Source: Candidatus Bathyarchaeota archaeon (GTDB lineage Archaea > Thermoproteota > Bathyarchaeia > Bathyarchaeales > SOJC01). Taken from it: a stretch of DNA of 64,000 nucleotides. A model generated the notes under the pieces. The model had not been told where the DNA came from and did no database searches. It was given only the letters and a program-made list of their open reading frames with translations. Position numbers and translations under genes: made by a program. Within the stretch, counting starts at the first letter, position 1. Each line of letters opens with the position of its first letter. The DNA lies in contig JAGLZW010000020.1 in NCBI GenBank assembly GCA_023131225.1, forward strand, positions 33,492 through 97,491. The letters are read 5' to 3'. This document shows positions 33,796-43,598 of this stretch, piece by piece.

Positions 33796-35370
33796 TTACT
33801 GCTTTCTGGTGTACACGATGTTGCCACTGACGATTGTCATCTCCACCTTTACATTTCTAATTTGTTCAGGTGTAATCTTGTGAGGATCCTCTGAAAGTAC
33901 CACCAAGTCGGCAAGTTTGCCTTTCTCTATGGCCCCCTTAACGTCTTCTTCGAAGGAGCCATAGGCAGCATTAATAGTATATAGACATAAAGCTTCGTCG
34001 ACAGTTAATCGTTCTTGTGGAAACTTTTTTCTTGCAACTGCAGCATAAATTCCTAAAATTGGGCTTACAGGTTCTACTGGAGCGTCAGAACCTCCCATTG
34101 TAATTACACCTTCTTTTAGGAGACTTTTGAACGCATAAGTCCATCTAGCTCTGGTTTCCCCTAAGCGATCTGTTATCCAAAAGTCAGAAACTACAAAATG
34201 AGGTTGCACAGATGCTATAACGCTGAGTTCTTTCATTTTCTTTATTAATTTTGGATTAAGAACAGAAACATGCTCCAATCGGTGACGATGATTCTCTTTC
34301 GGTGTCTTTCTAAGCACTTTCTTAAAGATTTTCAACACTATTTCAACTGTTCTGTCACCTATTGTGTGGATGGCTAACTGCAGATTTGCTTTGTGCGCTT
34401 TTTCTACGAATTTCTCTAGTTGTTTTTGCGAGTAAAGCAGCATTCCTTCAGTTTTCGTCGCATCCTCATAAGGTTGTCTTAATGCTGCGGTTCTTGCCCC
34501 CAGAGAGCCATCTGCCAATATTTTGACACTGCCAATCTTAATCTTGTCACTGCCAAATCCTGTTGATAAACCTAACTCGGCAAGGTTATCAAGATACCCC
34601 ACAGGTATTAACAAGTAGATACGCAGTGGCAGCATATTGCGATTGCTCAATTTTTGAAGCACACGCATCTCGTTTGCTGAGTTGATTATCCAATGAGCAG
34701 TGGTTATGCCTTCCCCAACCATTCTTTGACAAGCCAATAAACATTTGTCTGCAAGGCCTTCTTCAGTGGATTTTGGCAAGATCTCATAAATGAAATTAAG
34801 AGCGTTTTCTCGTAGAATACCATTCAACTCGCCAGTCTTCGGGTCTCGGTCTATACGTCCACTCTTGGGAGGCTTGGTCTTTCTTGTGACTCCAGCAAGT
34901 TTAATAGCTTTTGAGTTAGCCACGCCAAGATGTCCGCATACTCGTAGTAAAAAAACTGGATGATTAGGTGCTGCTTTGTCAAGGTCGAAGCGTGAAGGAT
35001 ATCGACGTTCTGCAAGTTTGTCTTGGTCCCACCCTCTGCCGATTATCCACCCACCTTTTGGGGTTTCCTTTGCCTTTTGCTTGACTTTTTGCTGAATTTC
35101 TTTTATCGATTCTGCGTTGCGCACGTTGATTTGAGACATTACCCGCCCCAGCGATACACCGTGTACATGGGTGTCAATAAAGCCGGGAACAACCGTCTTG
35201 CCTTTAAGGTCAATTTTTTTGGTGCTTTTGCCTACATATGAAAAAATTTGCTTGTTAGTACCAACTGCCTCAAATTTGCCATGCTTTATTGCTATTGCTT
35301 GTGCTTTCAACTGCTTAGGATTCATAGGAATTATATTACCATTTACAAGAACCAAGTCAGCGTAAAGCAT
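33796..35370 (-). CDS. amidohydrolase-superfamily enzyme (YtcJ/NfdA-like)
   Basis: The 524 residues form a metal-dependent TIM-barrel hydrolase with a beta-sandwich formed by both termini. GFIDTHVHG is the first metal motif, then LAIHTIGDRT, HRLEHVSVL and a late GSDAPVEPVSP. These are typical of the N-substituted formamide deformylase/YtcJ branch. The substrate is not predictable and members hydrolyse assorted amides. The gene stands 37 nt downstream of the eS30 gene and is probably co-transcribed with it. Confidence 0.85.
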   Translation of the reverse strand: MLYADLVLVNGNIIPMNPKQLKAQAIAIKHGKFEAVGTNKQIFSYVGKSTKKIDLKGKTVVPGFIDTHVHGVSLGRVMSQINVRNAESIKEIQQKVKQKAKETPKGGWIIGRGWDQDKLAERRYPSRFDLDKAAPNHPVFLLRVCGHLGVANSKAIKLAGVTRKTKPPKSGRIDRDPKTGELNGILRENALNFIYEILPKSTEEGLADKCLLACQRMVGEGITTAHWIINSANEMRVLQKLSNRNMLPLRIYLLIPVGYLDNLAELGLSTGFGSDKIKIGSVKILADGSLGARTAALRQPYEDATKTEGMLLYSQKQLEKFVEKAHKANLQLAIHTIGDRTVEIVLKIFKKVLRKTPKENHRHRLEHVSVLNPKLIKKMKELSVIASVQPHFVVSDFWITDRLGETRARWTYAFKSLLKEGVITMGGSDAPVEPVSPILGIYAAVARKKFPQERLTVDEALCLYTINAAYGSFEEDVKGAIEKGKLADLVVLSEDPHKITPEQIRNVKVEMTIVSGNIVYTRKQ

Positions 35371-35407
35371 TAACGGAATGTATCAGGCTGCAGTGTTAAA
35401 AGGTTTG

Positions 35408-35581
35408 TTAGTAACGCCTTCTTCCCCAGTTCTGGCCAGCTTTTCGCTGTAGAATTATGCGCTTTTCATAGTTTCGTCTTGCCCGTCTTCTAGGAATTGC
35501 GCTCTTCTTTGGTGTGGATTGCATTTTAGGCGTTTGGCTACGTACTTTACCCGCTTTTGAAAGTGATCCGTGAGTTGGCAT
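35408..35581 (-). CDS. rps30e: ribosomal protein eS30
   Basis: The 57 codons encode MPTHGSLSKAGKVRSQTPKM, a middle rich in Lys/Arg (PRRRARRNYEKR), and a C-terminus ending WGRRRY. This is the standard N-terminus and basic composition of archaeal eS30, a small-subunit protein at the decoding side. ATG at 35581. It lies between endA and the amidohydrolase in a minus-strand run. Confidence 0.95.
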   Translation of the reverse strand: MPTHGSLSKAGKVRSQTPKMQSTPKKSAIPRRRARRNYEKRIILQRKAGQNWGRRRY

Positions 35582-35700
35582 TTTCGCTTATCATCTCCTT
35601 TGCTGCTGAAAAATATCGTTTGGAGTCTTTTAAGCGTTTCCTAGCCTTCTTTAGACCGCTTCTTAACTTAGCCCACTTTCGAACCGCAGAAAGACAAGTC

Positions 35701-36258
35701 CTAAGCCTTGAACCACTTGAATATCAAGTATTGAATCTCTTTTGTCCCAAAGTCAGGTATTGCAACGATGAATCTCTTTCGCACCGTTGTGGCGAGTCTT
35801 CCAACTTTCACAATTTCAGTTGCCGTCACGTCCTCTTCGCTTTTTTTCACCGACACCATGTAAGGCGCATGTTCAATTCCCGGTCCATGCTTGTAAACGG
35901 CAAAATCGCATCCGTACTTGATGCCTGGAGTAACGATGAAGCCGTTATCTCTTAAGTCGCGGTAAACCGCATACTTTAAGTCAAATTCCTCGTAAAGCTT
36001 ACGGGCTCTTCGCTTAAGCTTCTCCAACCCTACCTTCCTATTTTTTGAGCCTTCCCGCACATCTATAATTTTGTTTTCAGTAAGGTATAGTCCTTCCATA
36101 AGGTCTAGAACTAGAGGAACGTTGAACTCGGCTACTTTCGGCTTAGGTATTCCTAAAGGCTTACCGTAATATCCCATTTTATATAGCTTTGAACTCTGTG
36201 CCGAGTCCCACACGACTAGAAAATTTTCAATAAATTCGACTGTAATACGCTTACTCAT
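35701..36258 (-). CDS. endA: tRNA-intron endonuclease EndA
   Basis: 185 residues, the size of the homotetrameric single-domain (alpha-4) enzyme. The catalytic Tyr and His lie in PGIKYGCDFAVYKHG followed by EHAPYMVSV, and the Lys in VGRLATTVRKRF. It cuts bulge-helix-bulge introns from tRNA. I start at ATG 36258, MSKRITVEFIENF; a longer frame would overlap the DUF47 gene. GAGATT precedes the ATG. Confidence 0.93.
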   Translation of the reverse strand: MSKRITVEFIENFLVVWDSAQSSKLYKMGYYGKPLGIPKPKVAEFNVPLVLDLMEGLYLTENKIIDVREGSKNRKVGLEKLKRRARKLYEEFDLKYAVYRDLRDNGFIVTPGIKYGCDFAVYKHGPGIEHAPYMVSVKKSEEDVTATEIVKVGRLATTVRKRFIVAIPDFGTKEIQYLIFKWFKA

Positions 36259-36274
36259 TGTAATCTCAGCTTTG

Positions 36275-36934
36275 TTACATGGCAAAGGATAATATACGTG
36301 CTGCGTCTGAGGCATCTTCAGCTTTGTCGGCTGCGTTTTCGAGAAGTTGAGTTATGTCTTTTAAGAGCAACATTACTGGAATCTCTAGGTTGCTATTTAT
36401 TATTTTTACTTCCAATTTTCTGTATATCTCGTCTACTGTTCGTTCTGCTGTTTCAACCTCTCTGGCTTTCTCCAAAGTCTTCTCAGATCCATAAGAAAGT
36501 GTTATAGCAGTTTCTCTAAGCTTTATCACGGTATCCAACGTTGCTTCTGCAAGTTTTACGAGGTCATTCTTAATGTCCGCAGGCACCTTCCATCCACGTT
36601 CCATAATAGAAAGCAGCCAAAACGCTAAGCCTTCACAGAAATCTGCGATTTCGCTAGTTAAATTAGTAAAGCGTAGAAAGTCTTCTCGATTTATGAGTAT
36701 AGCACCTATCTGTGCAAGTTCCTGCGAAACGATTCGTCTGGCTTTATCTACTTCTTCTTCCGTTTTCTTTATCTCGACGAAAACTTGTCTTGCAGTGTCT
36801 TTGTCGTCAGCGGCAAAGCAATCAACCATTTGAGGAACTTTACGTGCAATCTCCAGCACCTTGCGTAGATGGTCTTGACAAACGCTAAGTGCTCTTCGCT
36901 TTACACGCTCTTCTGTTTCAACCGGAAGTACCAA
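36275..36934 (-). CDS. DUF47 / PhoU-like protein
   Basis: The 219 residues are entirely helical, with the PhoU-like repeated pattern of E/D-rich metal-binding stretches (FAADDKDTARQVFVEIKKTE, VETAERTVDEIYRKLE). DUF47 proteins usually accompany PiT phosphate transporters as regulators. Here no transporter is adjacent; the gene precedes endA by 16 nt. It is cytosolic. Confidence 0.85.
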   Translation of the reverse strand: MVLPVETEERVKRRALSVCQDHLRKVLEIARKVPQMVDCFAADDKDTARQVFVEIKKTEEEVDKARRIVSQELAQIGAILINREDFLRFTNLTSEIADFCEGLAFWLLSIMERGWKVPADIKNDLVKLAEATLDTVIKLRETAITLSYGSEKTLEKAREVETAERTVDEIYRKLEVKIINSNLEIPVMLLLKDITQLLENAADKAEDASDAARILSFAM

Positions 36935-37018
36935 GTTCTCACCGCGGAAATGCCTCTGTAGACACTATCATAGAATATGCGAATTCATTAAAAAATTTAA
37001 CGAAACTTGTCGCTGTTT

Positions 37019-38764
37019 TTATATGCTTTTTCCAATGTCTTTGAAATCTTTTTTGTGGCTGAAGTAGGCATGTAAACTTTTAGGCAGGTTTTCCATTTTT
37101 GTGCGGACTTGTTTCCATGAGTCACGGTCTCGCACGGTTACTGTGTCATCGTTTAATGTTTGATAGTCAATCGTGATGCAGAGGGGTGTGCCGGCTTCAT
37201 CGGCTCGAGCATAGCGCCTTCCAATGGAGCCAGCTTCGTCATACTCCACCATAAAACCTTCAATCATCAACATTTTGTGTAGCTTTTTTGCTTTTTCTGC
37301 CAAACCGTCTTTGGTGACTAAAGGATACAACCCAACCTGTACAGGCGCCAGTTCCCTTGGAAACCTCAGAAGCGTTCTACCCTCTCGTTTACCGTAGGCG
37401 TATTCTAAAGCCACATACACAATCCTGTCTATTCCAAAACTTGGCTCAACGACGTGAGGGATAAACCGTCTTCCCGTTTCTTCTATATCCTTACAGACAA
37501 TCTTAACATGTTCAGGTAAAATTTTAAACGACTTTGCCATGTAGTACCCGTTTTCTCGCAGAGATTTTTTGACTTCTTCAACATCGGCTTCTAGAAGTAA
37601 AGCCATTACTCTTGAGGCGTCTTTTTTGAATGCTGGACCAATCTCAGCCAAGACCGGTTCAACAACAACTTTTTCCGTCATTTTAGGTTTGTCGTATTCT
37701 TTGAAAACTTGCATGTCCACACCACTGTGTTCCATATGCTGTTTCAAATCGTAGTCTGAGCGGTAGTTGTGACCTGAAACTTCTGTCCAGCCCCAGCGGT
37801 CCAAGTAGATTTCTTGGTCATAGCCCTGCTCGGAATAATGCGCTCTTTCCCATTCCAATTTTTCAATGAAACGTTGCTTATCATCTGGAACCCCAAGCAC
37901 ATTTAGGAAGTATTTAGCCAAGACCATAAAGTATGCTTGCCATTCTGTTTTGATGTAGCCTTTTTGCAGTGCTTTTTTCACCGTCACGTCCACTGCTTTT
38001 TTTGCATCTTTCTGTCTCAGCTCTGCAGGTATGAGGCACAAAGTTTCTTCCTCAACCTCCTTCATCAGAGGACATTTGGGATCTTTCGGATCAAAAAAGA
38101 ATTCTATGTCCGCGATAGTGAACTCCCTTTGTCTGATGAGACCTTGTCTGGGTGATATTTCATTTCTCAGAGCATGCCCAATTTGAGCAACTCCTAGGGG
38201 AAATCTCTCTCTGGCAGTTTCGTAGAGGCGTCTAAACTCGACGAAAATACCCTGTGCCGCTTCTGGTCTACCGTAGCCAACCGCGTCTGAATAAGGCCCA
38301 ATTGTTGTGGTAAACATGGTCATGAAGTATTTTGGCTTGCCTAACTCGCTACCACATTCGGGGCACTCTATGTTGTGTTTCTTTATTTCTGTGGCTATTT
38401 CCTGAAGGCTAAGTTTTTCAGTTTGTGTATCACTCATTTTGGCTTGTTCTTGAAGTAGGTGGTCCGCTCGAAACTTTTTCTTACATTTCAGACATTCTAC
38501 CATAGGCTCTTGAAAGGCTTTCACATGGCCAGATGCTTCAAACACTTTTGCCGGCGTTACAATAGAAGACTCCATTTCGAGGATGTTAAGAGGTTTGATG
38601 AAGAAATCTCTGAATTTTGCTTCTATTCTTTGTTTAAGCAGTGAGCCTAGGGGTCCATATGTATAGAAACCGCTGACGCCGCCGTAAATCTCGTAGGAAG
38701 GCCAAAAGAAACCTCGGCGTCTGGCGAGCTCGCTGATAATTTCGTACTTATCAGGTTTCTGCAT
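37019..38764 (-). CDS. glyS: glycyl-tRNA synthetase
   Basis: The 581 residues form the archaeal/eukaryal alpha2-type class II enzyme. Seen: IYGGVSGFYTYGPLGSLLKQ, a zinc module (CLKCKKKF and CPECGSELG), QGIFVEFRRLYETARERFPL and IGHALRNEISPRQGLIRQRE (motif 2). Motif 3 lies near EPSFGIDRIVY. A C-terminal anticodon-binding domain follows (about 460-570). Monocistronic or weakly linked to DUF47-endA downstream. Confidence 0.96.
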   Translation of the reverse strand: MQKPDKYEIISELARRRGFFWPSYEIYGGVSGFYTYGPLGSLLKQRIEAKFRDFFIKPLNILEMESSIVTPAKVFEASGHVKAFQEPMVECLKCKKKFRADHLLQEQAKMSDTQTEKLSLQEIATEIKKHNIECPECGSELGKPKYFMTMFTTTIGPYSDAVGYGRPEAAQGIFVEFRRLYETARERFPLGVAQIGHALRNEISPRQGLIRQREFTIADIEFFFDPKDPKCPLMKEVEEETLCLIPAELRQKDAKKAVDVTVKKALQKGYIKTEWQAYFMVLAKYFLNVLGVPDDKQRFIEKLEWERAHYSEQGYDQEIYLDRWGWTEVSGHNYRSDYDLKQHMEHSGVDMQVFKEYDKPKMTEKVVVEPVLAEIGPAFKKDASRVMALLLEADVEEVKKSLRENGYYMAKSFKILPEHVKIVCKDIEETGRRFIPHVVEPSFGIDRIVYVALEYAYGKREGRTLLRFPRELAPVQVGLYPLVTKDGLAEKAKKLHKMLMIEGFMVEYDEAGSIGRRYARADEAGTPLCITIDYQTLNDDTVTVRDRDSWKQVRTKMENLPKSLHAYFSHKKDFKDIGKSI

Positions 38765-38859
38765 TAAGCTTCAAATCCCCCTTTATCCGTCGTTATTTGC
38801 AGCTATAATGTATTTCTTCATAATAAAACAAACGTACAGTTTTTGGAAATTTCTCCATG

Positions 38860-39963
38860 TCACTTCATTAACTTCTTTTCAAGTTTCATTATCGTATCAA
38901 GTTTCCTCTTCATTTCCTGCTTTAGATGCACTATTGTCTTCGTGGGCGTTGGATCAATACCTCTCAACAACGCCAAGTATATACTTGCAAAATCACCTAT
39001 GTACATGGTTGAAAGCATTTTTGCCAGCTTCTGTTTGCCAACAGCTTGAATTTCCAAAATATTGTGAACCTTTTTAGATGTGATTTGTTTTGTTATTTCA
39101 ATTCTTTTTCTGATTTCGGGTGGCTCTTTTGGGTCTCGGATGAGTATTATAGAGAAGTTTTTTGTGAAGTTTTCAGGTGCTGCCCATCCGACAACTTCAT
39201 TGTGGTTAAGTTCCGAAAATGTATCGAACTTACTTGGAACTTTGCTGTTTTCATTAAATTGACATTTTAGGCGTCGTGCTACGGCGCTGTATTGTCTGAA
39301 TCCGTAAATTATCGGAATGGTGCCTTCTATTCGCAAAGCAAGTTTTTTTGCTCTGTTGTCTTTCAGAGGAATTCGAAGCTTGCTTTCTTCGCTGATTTTT
39401 TGCAAAACATGCAAAGCCTCTTCAATTTCTTCCTTCGCTTTTTTGACAATATGTAATTTTTCCATCAACACTACAAGTGGAAAGAAAGTGTAAGCAATTG
39501 CAGCACGTGGAGGAAGGCCAGGAGGTATGGAAATGTGGGGAATTTTTAGTTTTTGTGAAAATGCTTGAAGGTGTCCTCCAGAGGATATCGTTATGACCAT
39601 GCAGTGCCGCTTTACGGCTTCTAGGAAGGCGCTTAGGGTTTCTTCGGTTTCTCCCGAGTAACTGACGGCAATCACCAGGCTGTTTCCATTGGCGTATGCA
39701 GGTAAGACGTAGTCTCTGCAAATTTCAATGGGAATTAAAGCTCTGTCACGTAGCCAGTCTTTGAGTAGTTCTCCGCCTATGGCTGAGCCGCCCATTCCGG
39801 CGACAATGACGTTTTTGGGTGTCTTGTATGGCATTTTCAGTTTTTCAGCTCGTTTGATGGCGTCTCTGCAGAAGTCTGGAGTCTTCTCGCATAGTTCAAG
39901 CATGTTGCTCTTGTCTATTGCCCTAACTTTGTCTGGTTGGTCTAGAACTGTAGGTTTTGGCAT
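38860..39963 (-). CDS. bifunctional phosphoglucose/phosphomannose isomerase
   Basis: The 367 residues have two SIS domains. VIAGMGGSAIGGELLKDWL and AVSYSGETEETLSAFLEAVK are the sugar-phosphate binding loops. FSELNHNEVVGW holds the catalytic glutamate/histidine region of the archaeal PGI/PMI family. The enzyme interconverts glucose-6-P or mannose-6-P with fructose-6-P for sugar metabolism and glycan precursors. ATG at 39963, divergent from the SPOUT gene. Confidence 0.92.
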   Translation of the reverse strand: MPKPTVLDQPDKVRAIDKSNMLELCEKTPDFCRDAIKRAEKLKMPYKTPKNVIVAGMGGSAIGGELLKDWLRDRALIPIEICRDYVLPAYANGNSLVIAVSYSGETEETLSAFLEAVKRHCMVITISSGGHLQAFSQKLKIPHISIPPGLPPRAAIAYTFFPLVVLMEKLHIVKKAKEEIEEALHVLQKISEESKLRIPLKDNRAKKLALRIEGTIPIIYGFRQYSAVARRLKCQFNENSKVPSKFDTFSELNHNEVVGWAAPENFTKNFSIILIRDPKEPPEIRKRIEITKQITSKKVHNILEIQAVGKQKLAKMLSTMYIGDFASIYLALLRGIDPTPTKTIVHLKQEMKRKLDTIMKLEKKLMK

Positions 39964-40066
39964 TACGTCATCAACTCACCGTATTTTCTGTGTCTAAGCT
40001 TTTAAAAGCAGAGGTAGCTTTAAGGAGAGACGTCATTTCTATTCTGTGGAAAGGAGAGTATAAGAA

Positions 40067-40927
40067 TTGGTGTCTAATCGCGAGTTTTCGATGGCTATTC
40101 CTGCTTCACTGGTTTTTGACATTCCACATCTTAGGGAGAAAACTTTGAGAGTTGGAATGGTGGGGAGAGCCGCCGCAATTTTCGGTGTAGATGAAATTAT
40201 TATTTTCTCAGATGTGCCAGAGAGGAACCAAAATCGAGAGTTTAACCTCATCGCTTCAATTCTTTCTTATATGGAGACGCCGCAGTACTTGCGGAAGCAA
40301 TTGTTCAAAATAAAGCCGGAGTTAAGATTTGCGGGGGTGTTGCCGCCTCTTCGTACGCCGCATCATCCTTTGCAGAATCGTGTGAAAGACTTGGTTGATG
40401 GTGAATATCGCGAAGGTGCAGTTATAGCTCATACGCAGGATGGGACTCTTGTGGATGTAGGTGTTGAACGACACGCCTTGATACGGAACAAGAAAATGCA
40501 GATTAACACACGTGTCACAGTAAGGATAAGAAAAACAAAGCGGCTGTTGGGAGCGGATGTTGTAAACCGCAGCGAAATCGCAGAGTATTGGGGATACAAA
40601 GTAACTCGTTCACGCTTGACGTTTGGAAAACTTTTGAAGAAAAATGCTTTCGATTTAGTTATAGCAACGTCTAAGTACGGAAAACCTTTCGTTGACATTT
40701 CGGAAGAGTTGACAAATCGCTGGAAGGCTTCTCGCAAAATCCTTGTGGCTTTTGGCGCGCCTACAAGAGGACTATACGAGATTGCTAAACAGGAGAACTT
40801 GAACTTGGACAACGTTGCTGATTTTGTGATAAACACAATCCCTAATCAAAATGTTGAAACCGTGCGCACCGAAGAAGCACTCCTCGTGACCTTGGGAATT
40901 CTGAACTACATGGTTGCTAAAGGTTAA
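40067..40927 (+). CDS. SPOUT-superfamily RNA methyltransferase (PF02598 type)
   Basis: The 286 residues form the archaeal C9orf114-like group, predicted rRNA methylases. Seen: MAIPASLVFDIPHLREKTLR, an OB-like insert (about 120-170, VIAHTQDGTLVDVGVERHAL) and the knotted C-terminus ILVAFGAPTRGLYEI...DFVINTIPNQNVETVRTEEA. In many archaea this gene directly precedes uL3, as here with one gene between. The start may be TTG 40067 or GTG 40070. Confidence 0.87.
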   Translation: MVSNREFSMAIPASLVFDIPHLREKTLRVGMVGRAAAIFGVDEIIIFSDVPERNQNREFNLIASILSYMETPQYLRKQLFKIKPELRFAGVLPPLRTPHHPLQNRVKDLVDGEYREGAVIAHTQDGTLVDVGVERHALIRNKKMQINTRVTVRIRKTKRLLGADVVNRSEIAEYWGYKVTRSRLTFGKLLKKNAFDLVIATSKYGKPFVDISEELTNRWKASRKILVAFGAPTRGLYEIAKQENLNLDNVADFVINTIPNQNVETVRTEEALLVTLGILNYMVAKG

Positions 40928-40953
40928 AATCCCACCGCATTATATAGTGGCGC

Positions 40954-41742
40954 ATGCAATTCGACATCGTGCTTCCATTAATCATCACCATTATCACAAT
41001 AGCTACAGTTTGGCTGTATGAAAAGTTTGAAACTAGGATAAAGTCGCTTTTTGAAGAAAAAGAATTTCAGATTCGGGATGTTGTCTTTCTTGTAATCGCC
41101 ATGGGAGTTATGGTTACAGTCATCGTGTTTGTTCCTCAGCAAGCCATCAAAGTTTTGTTTTTGACGGCTTACTCTTTCGTTCTGTTCCTTTTTACTTACG
41201 TTGCAACTGAGAAGTTGTATTTTGCCGTGTTGCCGCCCATTGTTTTTGTGGCACTATACCTTTTCTTTTGGGACATCATCTTACTTAACATATTTGCAGT
41301 AATTTTCGCTGTATTTATCTCAGTTTATCTTGGCGGTTTGTTTTCATGGACAACTGTCTTAGTTTTTGCTGGGTTGATTACTGTTATGGATTTCATCCAA
41401 GTTTTCGGAACAGGATTTATGGGCGAGGCTGCCGGCAAATTCATTAAACTTAAACTACCTGTACTAATCTATGTTCCCACTTTCCCTACAGAAAAGTGGA
41501 TTGGCTTGGGGTTGGGAGACATATTTTTAGCTGGTTTACTTGCCATTCAAACTGCCCAGAAGTACAGCAGAAGGGCAGGAATCACATCTGCCATATCAGT
41601 AGGCTTCGCTTTCTTTCTCTTCGAAATTGCACTCTTCTATTACGAGTTTGCTAGCTTCTTCCCTGCCACTCTTGTAGTGGTTGGTGGATGGCTTCTAGGT
41701 CTAGGGCTACACCTCATTATTGAGCAAAAACGCGCTTCGTAA
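40954..41742 (+). CDS. presenilin/signal-peptide-peptidase-type intramembrane aspartyl protease
   Basis: The 262 residues have about nine hydrophobic segments. The two catalytic aspartates of GxGD proteases are visible: D146 in TVMDFIQVFGTG and D189 in IGLGLGDIFLAGLL. The PAL motif appears as PAT (237-239, FFPATLVVVGG). This matches the archaeal presenilin homologue family. It cleaves transmembrane helices within the lipid bilayer. Its gene stands between the SPOUT methylase and uL3 with short gaps. PAL-to-PAT is a departure to note. Confidence 0.82.
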   Translation: MQFDIVLPLIITIITIATVWLYEKFETRIKSLFEEKEFQIRDVVFLVIAMGVMVTVIVFVPQQAIKVLFLTAYSFVLFLFTYVATEKLYFAVLPPIVFVALYLFFWDIILLNIFAVIFAVFISVYLGGLFSWTTVLVFAGLITVMDFIQVFGTGFMGEAAGKFIKLKLPVLIYVPTFPTEKWIGLGLGDIFLAGLLAIQTAQKYSRRAGITSAISVGFAFFLFEIALFYYEFASFFPATLVVVGGWLLGLGLHLIIEQKRAS

Positions 41743-41787
41743 CCTTTATAACTTGATGCTTGTATTGAACAAAGACGAGTGGAAATT

Positions 41788-42795
41788 ATGGGGCATAGAA
41801 AGAAAAGTGCTCCAAAACGCGGTTCCTTAGCATATTTGCCTAGGGGACGTGCCGCTCGAGAAACTGGCAGAATACGCTACTGGCCTCCCACAACTGAAGG
41901 CCCTAAACTTCTCGGGTTTATGGGCTACAAAGCTGGAATGACCCACCTCTTTTACGTGGAAGACCATCCTCGCTCCCCAAATTTTGGAAAGGAAGTAAAT
42001 CAGCCGAGCACAGTTATTGAAACTCCGCCAATTCTGATTTGTGGAGTCCGCGCTTATATCAAAACTGACTATGGTTTGAAAACATTCACAGAAGCTTGGA
42101 TGAAAGATCCTCCGAAGGACTTGGAACGAATTTTCACTTTGCCAGATAATTTCGCCCCTGAGAACGGGTTAAAGAAGATTGAAGAAAACTTGGACAGCAT
42201 TGTTGAGTTTCGCCTTTTAACGATTACTCAGCCTCGACTGACGAGTGTTCCGAAGAAGAAGCCAGAGCTTATGGAGATAAAGGTTGACGGGGCGTCGATA
42301 AAGGAGTTATTTGAGTATGCTCGGGGGTTGCTGGGTAAGACGGTGGGGGTTACTGAGGTTTTTAAGGAAGGTCAGCTTGTGGACGCGATTGCGATTTCTA
42401 AAGGGAAGGGGTTTCAAGGGCCCGTGAAGCGGTGGGGTATTAGGATTTTGTCTCGTAAGTCTAGGAAAATTAAGAGGGGTGTGGCGTGTATTGGGCCTTG
42501 GAGGCCGCCTCGAGTTTTATATACTGTTCCTAGGGCCGGGCAGATGGGGTATCATAAGAGAACTGAGTATAATAAGCGCATTTTAAAGATAGGAGTTGAT
42601 GGTAAAGAAGTGACGCCTAGCGGTGGCTTCGTGAGATATGGAGTTGTAAAGAGTACGTTTCTTTTGTTGAAGGGGAGTGTGCCTGGTCCTCGGAAACGTT
42701 TGATTCGGCTTCGTGTTCCTGCGCGACCGTCTACGACAGTGCCTGTGGAGCCTCCGAAGATTGTTGAGATTTCTTTGGCGTCGCAGCAAGGGTAG
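41788..42795 (+). CDS. rpl3: ribosomal protein uL3
   Basis: Starting at ATG 41788 (MGHRKKSAPKRGSLAYLPRG) rather than the in-frame GTG at 41779, the product has 335 residues, normal for archaeal uL3. Conserved: FMGYKAGMTH, ISKGKGFQGPVKRWG and PRAGQMGYHKRTEYN. It opens the uL3-uL4-uL23 run. Confidence 0.97.
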   Translation: MGHRKKSAPKRGSLAYLPRGRAARETGRIRYWPPTTEGPKLLGFMGYKAGMTHLFYVEDHPRSPNFGKEVNQPSTVIETPPILICGVRAYIKTDYGLKTFTEAWMKDPPKDLERIFTLPDNFAPENGLKKIEENLDSIVEFRLLTITQPRLTSVPKKKPELMEIKVDGASIKELFEYARGLLGKTVGVTEVFKEGQLVDAIAISKGKGFQGPVKRWGIRILSRKSRKIKRGVACIGPWRPPRVLYTVPRAGQMGYHKRTEYNKRILKIGVDGKEVTPSGGFVRYGVVKSTFLLLKGSVPGPRKRLIRLRVPARPSTTVPVEPPKIVEISLASQQG

Positions 42796-42813
42796 ATAAT
42801 GAAGGTGTGATTT

Positions 42814-43596
42814 ATGGGTAAGGTGACGTCGAAAGTTTTTGATTTGAAGGGGAAGGCTGTTGGGAAAGTTAAGCTTCCTAAGGTTTTCCGTACTCCTTTG
42901 CGCCCGGATGTCATTAAGCGGGCTGTCGTTGCTTTGCAGTCTCGTCGTTTTCAACCTCAGGGGAGGGATCCGATGGCAGGTAAGAGGACCACGGCTGAAT
43001 CTCGGGGGGTTGGTTTAGGTATTGCTAGGGTTCCCAGGATGAAGGATAGAAATCGGGCTGCTTTTGGTGTGAGTATTGTTGGGGGTCATCGTGCTAATCC
43101 TCCTCGTTCGGAGAAGAGGATTGTAAAGAGGATTCCGCGGAAGGAGATGGGATTAGCTTTGCGTTCTGCAGTTGCCGCCACAGGTGCGAAGGATGTTGTT
43201 ACTGGTAGAGGGCATTTGGTTGATGATGTTCGGGATTTTCCGTTGGTAGTGGTTGATGATGTGGAAGACTTGCGGCGCACGAAGGATGTGGAGGGGGTTC
43301 TTTTGGAGTTGGGTGTTTGGGCTGATGTTTTTCGGGTGAAGGAGAGCAGGAGTGTGCGGGCTGGACGGGGGAAGACACGTGGGCGAAGGTATAAGCAGGC
43401 TGTTGGTCCTTTGATTGTCGTGGTTGAGAATAAAGGGATTGTTGAGGCTGGGCGGAATTTGCCAGGCGTTGATGTTGTGTTAGTTGAGGGGTTGAATGTG
43501 GAGTTGCTGGCGCCTGGGACCCATGCTGGTAGGCTTACGGTGTGGAGTAACTCGGCTTTGGAGAGACTTGGCGAGAAGTTGGGGGAGGTTGCGTAA
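42814..43596 (+). CDS. rpl4: ribosomal protein uL4
   Basis: The 260 residues match archaeal uL4: VFRTPLRPDVIKRAV, the extended loop with GRDPMAGKRTTAESRGVGLG and IARVPR, and the C-terminal SNSALERLGEKL. It follows uL3 by 18 nt. The GGGGGAGG at its end serves as ribosome site for uL23. Confidence 0.97.
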   Translation: MGKVTSKVFDLKGKAVGKVKLPKVFRTPLRPDVIKRAVVALQSRRFQPQGRDPMAGKRTTAESRGVGLGIARVPRMKDRNRAAFGVSIVGGHRANPPRSEKRIVKRIPRKEMGLALRSAVAATGAKDVVTGRGHLVDDVRDFPLVVVDDVEDLRRTKDVEGVLLELGVWADVFRVKESRSVRAGRGKTRGRRYKQAVGPLIVVVENKGIVEAGRNLPGVDVVLVEGLNVELLAPGTHAGRLTVWSNSALERLGEKLGEVA

Positions 43597-43598
43597 TT

